Source: a gamma proteobacterium endosymbiont of Lamellibrachia anaximandri | GTDB taxonomy: Bacteria; Pseudomonadota; Gammaproteobacteria; Chromatiales; Chromatiaceae | Assembly: GCA_016756835.1 (NCBI GenBank) | Contig: JAESPE010000041.1 | Span: 1-32,618, forward strand | DNA length: 32,618 nt | Direction: 5' to 3' | Shown: positions 1 through 7,052 of the stretch, one piece after another | How the letters are laid out: each line of letters begins with the position of its first letter | Numbering within the stretch: position 1 is the stretch's first letter | Notes under the pieces: model-generated | What the model saw: only the letters and a program-made list of their open reading frames with translations | Database searches by the model: none | Told to the model about the DNA's origin: nothing | Translations under genes and position numbers: made by a program

Positions 1-1
1 T

Positions 2-145
2 GACTGGACGCCGCGCTCGGATGCCTACTTTGCTTCCCCTCTGGCGCAAGGCACGCCGGGTAAGCAGTGCGGCCTCGCGGCTACCGGGGACTACCAGCCT
101 TCGCTTCGCTCTCCATGGCTGGCAGCGGCGGAGAAAGCCCTATGA
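2..145 (+). CDS. 3' end of an upstream gene, possibly an FAD-dependent oxidoreductase
   Basis: The frame is open from the first bases to a TGA at 143-145, which overlaps the ATG of the next gene in an ATGA junction typical of translationally coupled genes. About 47 C-terminal residues are visible. They end in a pattern (GLAATGDY, then about nine residues, then WLAAAEKAL) that resembles the C-terminal FAD-binding tail of amine-oxidase or renalase-like flavoproteins, where a GD motif is followed by a short helix ending in AAE. The resemblance is from memory and short, so the family is tentative. The ATGA coupling is the stronger evidence that this frame is coding and that the frd-hdr-kor operon begins upstream of the window. 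Confidence 0.4.
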   Translation, partial: DWTPRSDAYFASPLAQGTPGKQCGLAATGDYQPSLRSPWLAAAEKAL

Positions 146-888
146 GTGGCGATCAGCAAAACGAAACCGATAACAAAAACAAGGCTGTGAGCGATTCCGG
201 CAAGCCGGAGCAACCCCAGGCGCGCATGGTGACAGTTTCCATCATGGGCAAGCCCGCCCTGGTTCCCGATGATGCCACGATCATGCGGGCCATCGAGCAC
301 AGTGGCCAGCAGATCATCCGCGGAGCAGGCTGCCGCGAAGGCTTCTGCGGCGCCTGCGGCACTATCTACCGACTACCCGGAGACTACCGAATTCATACAG
401 GTCTCGCCTGTACCACCCTGGTCCAGGAGGGGATGGCACTCTCTCAGATACCCTCAGTACCCTTGGAGAAAGCGGTCTATGACCTGGAAACGCTCACTCC
501 TGACGTTGACACCATCAAAGAACTCTATCCTGTCGTCTTCCGTTGCGTAGCCTGCGGCACCTGCACCAAGGCCTGCCCACAGGGACTTCAGGTGATGGAT
601 TACATCCAGTCCGCCATGCGCGGTGACATTGCTGAACTCATGGAACTCTCCTATGAGTGTGTAGGCTGTGGTCTGTGCGCCCTGCGCTGCCCTTCCGAGA
701 TCATCCAGCATAAGGTCGCCATTCTCGGCAAGCGCCTCTACGGACGCTATCTGCGCAAGGAAAGCAAAGAACTTGATAGCCGCATCCAGCAAGTGAAGGA
801 TCGCGAGTACGACGGTGAGTATGCCGAGTTAATGTCCCTAGAGAGGGAAGCTCTCAGCGAACGCTATTACGCAAGAGACACAGAGTAG
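142..888 (+). CDS. frdB: Fumarate reductase/succinate dehydrogenase iron-sulfur subunit
   Basis: This 248-aa protein should carry electrons to the flavoprotein subunit encoded next. A plant-type [2Fe-2S] site is formed by C64, C69, C72 and C90 (CREGFCGAC then a distant Cys). Two ferredoxin-type [4Fe-4S] motifs follow, at C135-C138-C141-C145 and C173-C176-C179-C183. Quinone-linked SdhB/FrdB proteins usually replace one of these with a [3Fe-4S] arrangement. Two full ferredoxin motifs and the absence of membrane anchor genes suggest a soluble enzyme of the TfrB or rTCA-FrdB kind. A longer frame opens at 67, but the ATG at 142 is preferred: GGAGA lies about 8 bases upstream, and it overlaps the upstream stop as ATGA. 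The first 27 residues are charged and low-complexity. Confidence 0.85.
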   Translation: MSGDQQNETDNKNKAVSDSGKPEQPQARMVTVSIMGKPALVPDDATIMRAIEHSGQQIIRGAGCREGFCGACGTIYRLPGDYRIHTGLACTTLVQEGMALSQIPSVPLEKAVYDLETLTPDVDTIKELYPVVFRCVACGTCTKACPQGLQVMDYIQSAMRGDIAELMELSYECVGCGLCALRCPSEIIQHKVAILGKRLYGRYLRKESKELDSRIQQVKDREYDGEYAELMSLEREALSERYYARDTE

Positions 889-991
889 CACCGCCTCCTG
901 GCAGGATTTGGAAGGTAAAACAAACACCACTTTCGGGGCGCTTGAAGAATTGGTTTTACATCGACGACAAGCGTGCTTTCGGGGGAAATGA

Positions 992-2725
992 ATGTATCCG
1001 GATTATTTAAAAGATTCGCTTGAAAAAGTGAATCAGACTCGATCCAAAAGGCTGGAGCTGGCGAAGAGCGATAAGCCGGTCTATCCGCCGATGAATGCAG
1101 CGGAACGGGAAGACGTGCTTTCGAAGTTCCATCCCGATTCTGCGTCTTCCGCGCGCAGCCGCATCCGGATTGGCCCCAACAAAGGTGAGAAACTCACAAC
1201 CGAGATCACCGATCTGCTCGAAGCACATTCGATGGTAGATCCGAAACGGATGGAGGCGAGTCTCGCCAACCCCGATTACGAAACCGACATGCTGATTATC
1301 GGCGGTGGCGGCGCTGGCTGTTGGGCCGCAATCACAGCGATAAAGAACGGCATCAAACCGATGATTGCCACCAAGCTGCGCTTGGGTGACGCCAACTCCA
1401 TGATGTCCGAGGGTGGTATGCAGGCAGCGGTTGCGCCACCGGATTCGCCTACACGGCACTATCTGGATGCCATCGGTGGCGGTCATTTCGACAACAAGCC
1501 CGAGTTGGTTCGCGCACTGACCGAGGACGGCCCTGAAGTTGTCCGGGAGCTGGAAAATCTGGGCGTCATGTGGGACAAGATGGAGGATGGTTCTCTCCAG
1601 GTCTTGCACGGCGGCGGCACCTCGCGCAAGCGCATGGTCTCCTGCCGAGATTACATCGGCGCCGTCATTATGCGTACCCTGATGGACGAAGTGGAGAACC
1701 ACCCGGATGAGATCAGCGTCCGTGAATTCGAACCGGCCATTGAGTTGCTTCTGGATGATAAAGGGCAATGTGCCGGCGCCATACTCTATAATTTGGACAC
1801 CGAGCAGTTCATGGTGGTCAAGGCCAAGTCGACGGTGATCACCACTGGCGGTTTCGGTCGGTTACATATCCGCGGTTTTGCCACCACCAATCACTATGGA
1901 GCCACTGGCGATGGACTGGTGATGGCCTACCGCGCCGGCGCCAATCTCAAGTTCATGGATTCGGTCCAGTACCATCCCACTGGTGCCATATATCCTGAGC
2001 AGATCGCAGGCTTCCTGATCACAGAGAAGATCCGTGGCGCAGGTGGTCAGCCGTTGAACAAGGATGGCGAACTCTTCGTCTTCCCCCGCGAACCCCGTGA
2101 TGTGGAGAGCGCCGCCATCATCCGCGAGTGCAGCAGTGAGCGGAACATGGGTGTCGACACCGCCTCCGGCCGTAGTGGCGTGTGGCTGGACTCGCCGCTT
2201 ATCGACATGATCCACGGCGAAGGCTACACCAGGCATCAGTTCCCCGGCATGTGCAGGGCGTTCGACAACTACGACATCGATATCGTCAAGCAGCCAATGC
2301 TGATCTATCCCTCACTCCACTATCAGAACGGCGGCATCGAGATCAACGAGCGCTGCGAAACCAATATTCCGGGCCTGTTCATCGCCGGCGAGGCTTCGGG
2401 CGGCGTCCACGGCCGCAACCGCCTGATGGGTAATTCGGTGCTCGACTATAATGTCTTCGGTCGCCGCGTCGGCAAGCAAGCCAGCGAGTATGCCAAGTCG
2501 GTGGAACTCGGCAAGCTCAGCCTGAACCATGTGACCGCCTATGCCGGAGAGATGATGGAACAGGGCATCGACAGCGATCTGATCTCGCCGGTGATCCTGC
2601 CCTCCTATACTCCAGAGGACGTCAGGCTGCACCAGTTGGCCCGCCTCGGCAATATCCCGGCGCGTCACTCCATACTGCGCAGCCGGATCGGTTGTAGTTG
2701 TGGCAATGGGAAGGAAGGCAAGTGA
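992..2725 (+). CDS. frdA: Fumarate reductase/succinate dehydrogenase flavoprotein subunit
   Basis: This 577-aa FAD protein interconverts fumarate and succinate. The dinucleotide fold GGGGAG lies at about residues 104-109, so about 95 residues precede the Rossmann fold, a long N-terminal extension for this family. Family landmarks follow in order: SEGGMQAA, the HGGGTSRKR stretch of the FAD pocket, QYHPTGA, the capping-domain EKIRGAGG and REPRDVES (catalytic arginine region), HYQNGG with the substrate histidine near residue 443, and GEASGGVHGRNRLMGNS close to the C-terminus. No SdhC/SdhD-like membrane subunit occurs nearby. Instead HdrC- and HdrB-like genes follow directly, as in thiol:fumarate reductases and class E succinate:quinone reductases. 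In the context of kor and acl genes, fumarate reduction is the likely physiological direction. Confidence 0.9.
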   Translation: MYPDYLKDSLEKVNQTRSKRLELAKSDKPVYPPMNAAEREDVLSKFHPDSASSARSRIRIGPNKGEKLTTEITDLLEAHSMVDPKRMEASLANPDYETDMLIIGGGGAGCWAAITAIKNGIKPMIATKLRLGDANSMMSEGGMQAAVAPPDSPTRHYLDAIGGGHFDNKPELVRALTEDGPEVVRELENLGVMWDKMEDGSLQVLHGGGTSRKRMVSCRDYIGAVIMRTLMDEVENHPDEISVREFEPAIELLLDDKGQCAGAILYNLDTEQFMVVKAKSTVITTGGFGRLHIRGFATTNHYGATGDGLVMAYRAGANLKFMDSVQYHPTGAIYPEQIAGFLITEKIRGAGGQPLNKDGELFVFPREPRDVESAAIIRECSSERNMGVDTASGRSGVWLDSPLIDMIHGEGYTRHQFPGMCRAFDNYDIDIVKQPMLIYPSLHYQNGGIEINERCETNIPGLFIAGEASGGVHGRNRLMGNSVLDYNVFGRRVGKQASEYAKSVELGKLSLNHVTAYAGEMMEQGIDSDLISPVILPSYTPEDVRLHQLARLGNIPARHSILRSRIGCSCGNGKEGK

Positions 2726-2774
2726 GCGGTTTCCACGTTCTCCCATGGTTACTTCCTGACGCAGGAGCTATCTC

Positions 2775-3182
2775 ATGACCGTGTTTGTCTCAAGAGACAA
2801 GATCAACAGTGGGTTTACCTCCAAGGTTCAGAGGCTCGCAGATCAGAACCTGATGTCCTGCTACCAGTGCGGCAAGTGTTCCGCCGGCTGCCCCATGGCC
2901 GCCTATATGGATATCCCGCCGAATCAGATGATCCGGCTGGCGCAACTGGGGATGGAAGATGAGTTGCTCGATTCCGAGGCGATCTGGCTCTGCGTCTCCT
3001 GTATGACCTGCAATACGCGCTGTCCGAAAGGGGTTCGGATCGCCGAGTTGATCGAGTCCATGCGCCAAATAAAGCTGCGCGCACGGCAGGATCACCTGCA
3101 AGTGGAGAAGATTTCCGAGGCGGATCTGCGCGCCATCCCGCCCATTGCCCTCATCGGCAGCATGAGAAAGTTCACATCATGA
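2775..3182 (+). CDS. hdrC: HdrC-like 4Fe-4S electron-transfer protein
   Basis: This 135-aa protein has two [4Fe-4S] motifs, C29-C32-C35-C39 (CYQCGKCSAGCP) and C73-C76-C79-C83 (CVSCMTCNTRCP). It is predicted to relay electrons between HdrA and HdrB. Length, motif order and the following hydrophobic helix match HdrC of heterodisulfide reductases and the C-terminal part of TfrB-type proteins. A good ribosome-binding site (CAGGAG) sits before the ATG. The gene ends in an ATGA overlap with hdrB, so the two are probably translated together. Its position right after frdA suggests that this HdrBC pair serves fumarate reductase rather than a separate disulfide reductase. That partnership is inference. 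Confidence 0.82.
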   Translation: MTVFVSRDKINSGFTSKVQRLADQNLMSCYQCGKCSAGCPMAAYMDIPPNQMIRLAQLGMEDELLDSEAIWLCVSCMTCNTRCPKGVRIAELIESMRQIKLRARQDHLQVEKISEADLRAIPPIALIGSMRKFTS

Positions 3183-4057
3183 AGCTCAGCTATTTTCCCG
3201 GTTGCACGCTCAAGAACCATGCCCGGAATTTCGAGGATTCCACCCTGTACGCGATGGATAAACTCGGGGTGGAGGCGGTGGAGTTGGATCGCTGGAACTG
3301 CTGCGGCACCGTCTTCTCCCTCTCGGCGGACGATCTGATGCGCCAGGTGGCGCCAATTCGCAACCTGCTTCGCACCAGGGAACGGGGGGACTCGCAACTC
3401 ATGACCGGGTGCTCCATGTGCTTCAATACCCTCAAACGGGCCAATAATCGAGCCCGCGCCAATGAGGAAGACCTGGCCAGCATGAACACCTTCATGTATG
3501 ACGAGCCGGTCGATTACGCAGGGGATGTCGATGTCCTGCATGTCCTGGAAGTGGTGCGTGATCAGATCGGATTCGATGCCATCCGCGAGCGGGTGGTCAA
3601 ACCCCTCGAAGGGCTGCGCGTGGCCTGTTACTACGGCTGTATGCTGGTGCGACCCAACGAGGCGGCAATCGACGATGCCGAGAACCCCAGGGTGCTTGAG
3701 GATCTGATTACGGTCCTGGGTGGCGAGCCGGTGGATTTCAGCCATAAAACCGAGTGTTGCGGCGCCCACCAGACCGTCGATAAACCCGAAATCATCGCCG
3801 ACAAGACCTACGAAATCCTGGGCTCAGCGAAGGCGCAGGGTGCGGATACGGTGGCGGTAAGCTGCCCCCTGTGCGCCTTCAACCTGGACCATCGTCAGGA
3901 GGCAACCCTGAAAATCCATTCTGATTTCCATACCATGCCGGTGGTCTATTTCTCGCAACTGATGGCCATCGCCCTCGGCGGATCCGAGTCGGTACTGAGG
4001 CTGGATCTCCATCACACGCCCCCCGGTCCCCTGCTGACCGGGAAAGGTCTGCTCTGA
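3179..4057 (+). CDS. hdrB: HdrB-like protein with two CCG domains
   Basis: This 292-aa protein carries two complete cysteine-rich CCG repeats. The first uses C9, C41-C42, C78 and C81; the second uses C154, C193-C194, C229 and C232. In methanogen HdrB such repeats bind noncubane [4Fe-4S] clusters that cleave the CoM-S-S-CoB disulfide. Related domains occur in SdhE, in MfrE of class E fumarate reductases and in TfrB. All ligand positions are present, so the clusters should form. The true electron acceptor is unknown: a disulfide, or direct transfer into FrdB-FrdA. It starts inside the hdrC stop codon and korD follows 10 bases after its end, so it sits firmly in the operon. Confidence 0.83.
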   Translation: MKLSYFPGCTLKNHARNFEDSTLYAMDKLGVEAVELDRWNCCGTVFSLSADDLMRQVAPIRNLLRTRERGDSQLMTGCSMCFNTLKRANNRARANEEDLASMNTFMYDEPVDYAGDVDVLHVLEVVRDQIGFDAIRERVVKPLEGLRVACYYGCMLVRPNEAAIDDAENPRVLEDLITVLGGEPVDFSHKTECCGAHQTVDKPEIIADKTYEILGSAKAQGADTVAVSCPLCAFNLDHRQEATLKIHSDFHTMPVVYFSQLMAIALGGSESVLRLDLHHTPPGPLLTGKGLL

Positions 4058-4067
4058 GGGAAACAGG

Positions 4068-4328
4068 ATGGCATTCGGCAAAATCAAACAAATCACCGGT
4101 GTTGTCACCATCAACAAGGCTTGGTGCAAGGGTTGCGGCTTCTGCGTCAATTATTGTCCGACCGATGCCCTTGCCATGTCACCCGAATACAACGCCAAGG
4201 GATATCATCCCCCGTACATCAAATCGCCGGACGATTGCAGAGATTGCGATTTCTGCCAGACGATCTGTCCGGAATTCGCCATTTACGTCACCCGCAAGGC
4301 GGAGACAGAGGAGAATGAGAATGCGTAA
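4068..4328 (+). CDS. korD: 2-oxoglutarate:ferredoxin oxidoreductase, delta (ferredoxin-like) subunit
   Basis: This 86-aa dicluster ferredoxin has motifs at C20-C23-C26-C30 (CKGCGFCVNYCP) and C57-C60-C63-C67 (CRDCDFCQTICP). Small delta subunits of this kind pass electrons from external reduced ferredoxin to the catalytic subunits of 2-oxoacid:ferredoxin oxidoreductases. The IT-GVVTINKAWCKGCGFC opening is typical of KorD. It overlaps the start of korA by 8 bases and heads the korDABC block. Its acidic C-terminus (TEENENA) results partly from the overlap with the korA ribosome-binding site. Confidence 0.9.
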   Translation: MAFGKIKQITGVVTINKAWCKGCGFCVNYCPTDALAMSPEYNAKGYHPPYIKSPDDCRDCDFCQTICPEFAIYVTRKAETEENENA

Positions 4329-5487
4329 GACTGCCGCCGATCCGAAAGGTGTACTCGAGGGCTCTCACTTCCTCGACGGCGATCACGCAATTGCCGAGGG
4401 GGCATTGGCGGCCGGATGCCGCTTCTTTGCCGGTTATCCAATCACGCCGTCGACCGAGACCGCTGAACGATTTGCCGAGCGCTGTCCGGGTGTCGGTGGC
4501 ATGTTCATTCAGATGGAGGATGAGATTGCGTCCATCGCCGCCCTTGTAGGTGGCGCTTGGGGTGGGCAGAAGGTGATGACGGTGACCTCGGGCCCTGGCC
4601 TCTCTTTGATGATGGAAAATCTTGGTCTGGCCGTCATGACAGAAACCCCCATGGTGATCGCCGATGTTCAGCGTGCCGGTCCATCCACCGGCTTGCCGAC
4701 TCTCCCCGCCCAGCAGGATATGATGCAGATACGTTGGGGATCTCACGGTGACTACCGGATTATCGCGCTCTGTCCGGATTCACCGCAGGAGTGTTTCGAT
4801 CTGACGGTGGAGGCATTCAACCTGTCGGAAACCTATCGGGTTCCAGTCTTCATCATGACCGACGAGACAGTTGGTCACATGCACGAAAAGGTTGTTATTC
4901 CGCCCGCCGAAGATATAGAGGTTGTGGAGCGCAACTATTACGAGGGTCCCAAAGCGGATTACCGGCCCTACAAGTTCACCGGCAAGGATGTTGCGCCCAT
5001 GGTCAAAGCAGGTGACGGATACCGGTTCCACCTTACCGGCCTCACCCATGACGAGCGCGGCTATCCACACCTTACCGTGGAGCAGAACGAAAAAGTTGTT
5101 ACCCACCTGATCGAGAAAATTGACTCCAACGCAGATAAGATTATTCAGCTCGATGAGAGTGAGATGGATGGTGCGGAGGTCGTTGTCGTCTCCTACGGCA
5201 TCACCTCACGGATCGTCTCCCGGGCGGTGCAGTTGGCGCGTGAAGAAGGCATCAAGACAGGGTCGATGCGGCTCATCACCATCTGGCCCTTCGCGGAGAA
5301 GAGAATCGAGGAGCTGGCCGGCAAGGTGAAGGCAATCGTGGTTCCGGAAATCAATTACGGTCAGATGGTGAGGGAGGTCGAACGCAGTGCAGCCGGCCGA
5401 TGCAAAGTCGTCAGCGTCCCCCATTGCGGTGGCGCGGTGCATGATCCCGAAGTCATCCTTGACGCTATCAAGGAGGCCAGCAAATGA
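4321..5487 (+). CDS. korA: 2-oxoglutarate:ferredoxin oxidoreductase, alpha subunit
   Basis: This 388-aa subunit belongs to the enzyme that reductively carboxylates succinyl-CoA to 2-oxoglutarate in the rTCA cycle (reverse reaction: decarboxylation). Family hallmarks are FAGYPITPSTE near residue 35, the EDEIASIAALVGGAWGG stretch, TSGPGLSLMMENLGLA and the QRAGPSTGLPT motif, which separates 2-oxoglutarate and 2-oxoacid enzymes of this type from four-domain pyruvate synthases. The frame is open from 4099, but ATG 4321 is chosen because GGAG lies 7 bases upstream and the overlap with korD is then minimal. ATG 4315 is a close alternative. It overlaps korB by four bases. Confidence 0.92.
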   Translation: MRKTAADPKGVLEGSHFLDGDHAIAEGALAAGCRFFAGYPITPSTETAERFAERCPGVGGMFIQMEDEIASIAALVGGAWGGQKVMTVTSGPGLSLMMENLGLAVMTETPMVIADVQRAGPSTGLPTLPAQQDMMQIRWGSHGDYRIIALCPDSPQECFDLTVEAFNLSETYRVPVFIMTDETVGHMHEKVVIPPAEDIEVVERNYYEGPKADYRPYKFTGKDVAPMVKAGDGYRFHLTGLTHDERGYPHLTVEQNEKVVTHLIEKIDSNADKIIQLDESEMDGAEVVVVSYGITSRIVSRAVQLAREEGIKTGSMRLITIWPFAEKRIEELAGKVKAIVVPEINYGQMVREVERSAAGRCKVVSVPHCGGAVHDPEVILDAIKEASK

Positions 5488-6482
5488 GCATTGAAGTCAA
5501 TATCGATAAATTCCGTGCAGATAGCCCAATGACGGATTTCCTCCGCATGGAGCGGATGCCGCACATCTGGTGCCCGGGTTGCGGGATCGGCACCGTGGTC
5601 AACTCCTTCGCCGAGGCCGTCAAGAAGAGCGGCATGGACATGGACAAGCTGGCGGTGATCTCCGGCATCGGCTGTACTGGTCGGGTTGCCGGCTACGTGA
5701 ACTTCGATTCCATCCACACCACCCATGGGCGCGCCATCCCCGTCGCCACCGGCCTCAAGCTGGCCAACCCTGATATGAAGGTGGTGGTGGTTAGCGGCGA
5801 CGGCGACCTTACGGGTATCGGCGGTAACCACTTCATCCACGCCGCCCGCCGCAACATGGACATCATGGTCATCTGTGTTAACAACTTTACCTACGGCATG
5901 ACCGGTGGGCAGTTGACGCCGACTACGCCGCAGACGGCCAACGCCTCCACCACGCCCTACGGTAACTATGAATACCCTTTCAGTCTGCCGTTTCTGGCAG
6001 ACGCCTGTGGGGCAACCTATGTCGCGCGCTGGACTTCTCTGCATGCGCGCAATATCACGAAATCGATCCGCGAGGCGCTGAACCACAAGGGCTTCTCTTT
6101 CATCGAGGTGATTGCCCCCTGCACCACGCTCTATCAGCGCCGTAATCGCTTGGGTGATGGTCTTGATGCCCTCGAGTACTACAAAGAGGAAGCTGGGGTT
6201 GAGAAAGATGTCGATACCCGCGAAGTGGGTATCGACTTCCAGGGCGATATCGCCATGGGCAGATTCGTCAAGCAGGATAAACCGACCTACGAAGAGGCGG
6301 TCAATGAGCGTTATGCCAATGTCCTGGGCGACGACTACCAACTCTACGGTATGAGCAAGCCTGAGCGTGAGGAGAAGGCCAAGCGCGAGGCGGAGGATAG
6401 AGCCAAGATGCAGGCCCTGATGGATGATGAAGAGGCCCAGATGATGGCCGAGGATATGGGCGTGGACGAGGAGGGTTTGTAG
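5484..6482 (+). CDS. korB: 2-oxoglutarate:ferredoxin oxidoreductase, beta (TPP-binding) subunit
   Basis: This 332-aa subunit holds thiamine diphosphate and a [4Fe-4S] cluster. Cluster cysteines are visible at C30 and C33 (WCPGCG), C64 (GIGCTG) and a later Cys in EVIAPCTTLY. The TPP/Mg motif is GDGD near residues 105-108 with NN about 25 residues on (CVNNFTYGMTGGQ). The catalytic part ends near residue 290. After it comes a tail of about 40 residues very rich in Glu, Lys, Asp and Met, which should form a charged helix. Usual KorB proteins are about 270-300 residues, so this tail is an addition. The stop codon is followed directly by the korC ATG. Confidence 0.92.
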   Translation: MSIEVNIDKFRADSPMTDFLRMERMPHIWCPGCGIGTVVNSFAEAVKKSGMDMDKLAVISGIGCTGRVAGYVNFDSIHTTHGRAIPVATGLKLANPDMKVVVVSGDGDLTGIGGNHFIHAARRNMDIMVICVNNFTYGMTGGQLTPTTPQTANASTTPYGNYEYPFSLPFLADACGATYVARWTSLHARNITKSIREALNHKGFSFIEVIAPCTTLYQRRNRLGDGLDALEYYKEEAGVEKDVDTREVGIDFQGDIAMGRFVKQDKPTYEEAVNERYANVLGDDYQLYGMSKPEREEKAKREAEDRAKMQALMDDEEAQMMAEDMGVDEEGL

Positions 6483-7052
6483 ATGCATGAGGTTAGATTC
6501 TCCGGCTTCGGTGGCCAGGGCATCGTCCGTTGCGCCCTAATTACCGGCAAGGCGCTGTCGATGTATGACGACAAGTTTGCGACCATGACCCAGAGCTTCG
6601 GCCCTGAGGCCAGGGGCGGTGCCTGCAGTTCCCAGTTGGTGGTCTCCGAAAGTCGTGTTCTCTATCCTTATGTCACCCTGCCTGGGGTGCTGATCGCTCT
6701 GTCGCAGGATTCCTACAATACCTATGAGCCGAAGTTGCGGGATGGCGGCGTCCTTATATATGAAGCGGATTTGGTCACGCCCAAGGAAGATGATGGGCGG
6801 GTGCAGATATATCCTGCGCCGGTTACCCGCTTTGCGGAGGAGTTGGGCAACCGTCTGTTCGCCAATCTGGTGACCTTGGGTTGCTTCTCCGCGATTACCA
6901 AGATCGTGACCCCGGAGGCGATGAAGAAGGCCCTGCCGGGTCTGGTTCCTGACCGTTTTCTTGAGGTCAACAGGAAGGCATTCGACAAGGGTTATGCATA
7001 CGGCCTCGAATCGCTGGAGAAGAAACCGCTCGTTACTGGGGACGCGCAATGA
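6483..7052 (+). CDS. korC: 2-oxoglutarate:ferredoxin oxidoreductase, gamma subunit
   Basis: This 189-aa gamma domain (POR/KOR C type) contains the signature GFGGQG at residues 8-13, followed by ARGGACSSQLVVSE, as in stand-alone KorC proteins. It completes the four-subunit enzyme encoded by korDABC. It starts on the base after the korB stop and overlaps hdrA in an ATGA junction. Translation of Kor and HdrA is therefore probably coupled, which fits a shared ferredoxin pool or a physical complex. Confidence 0.92.
   Translation: MHEVRFSGFGGQGIVRCALITGKALSMYDDKFATMTQSFGPEARGGACSSQLVVSESRVLYPYVTLPGVLIALSQDSYNTYEPKLRDGGVLIYEADLVTPKEDDGRVQIYPAPVTRFAEELGNRLFANLVTLGCFSAITKIVTPEAMKKALPGLVPDRFLEVNRKAFDKGYAYGLESLEKKPLVTGDAQ

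Noticed and set aside
67..141. Longer N-terminus for FrdB starting at ATG 67
   Set aside because: The 25 extra residues come from the end of the upstream gene read in another frame. ATG 142 has a ribosome-binding site and an ATGA overlap.
4099..4320. Long N-terminal extension of KorA
   Set aside because: This stretch is korD read out of frame and is rich in Arg, Ser and Pro. The family start with a good ribosome-binding site is at 4321.
5361..6488. 375-codon open frame on the minus strand opposite korB
   Set aside because: It is antisense to a clearly conserved gene with TPP and Fe-S motifs. The His- and Leu-rich composition is typical of a shadow frame in GC-rich coding DNA.
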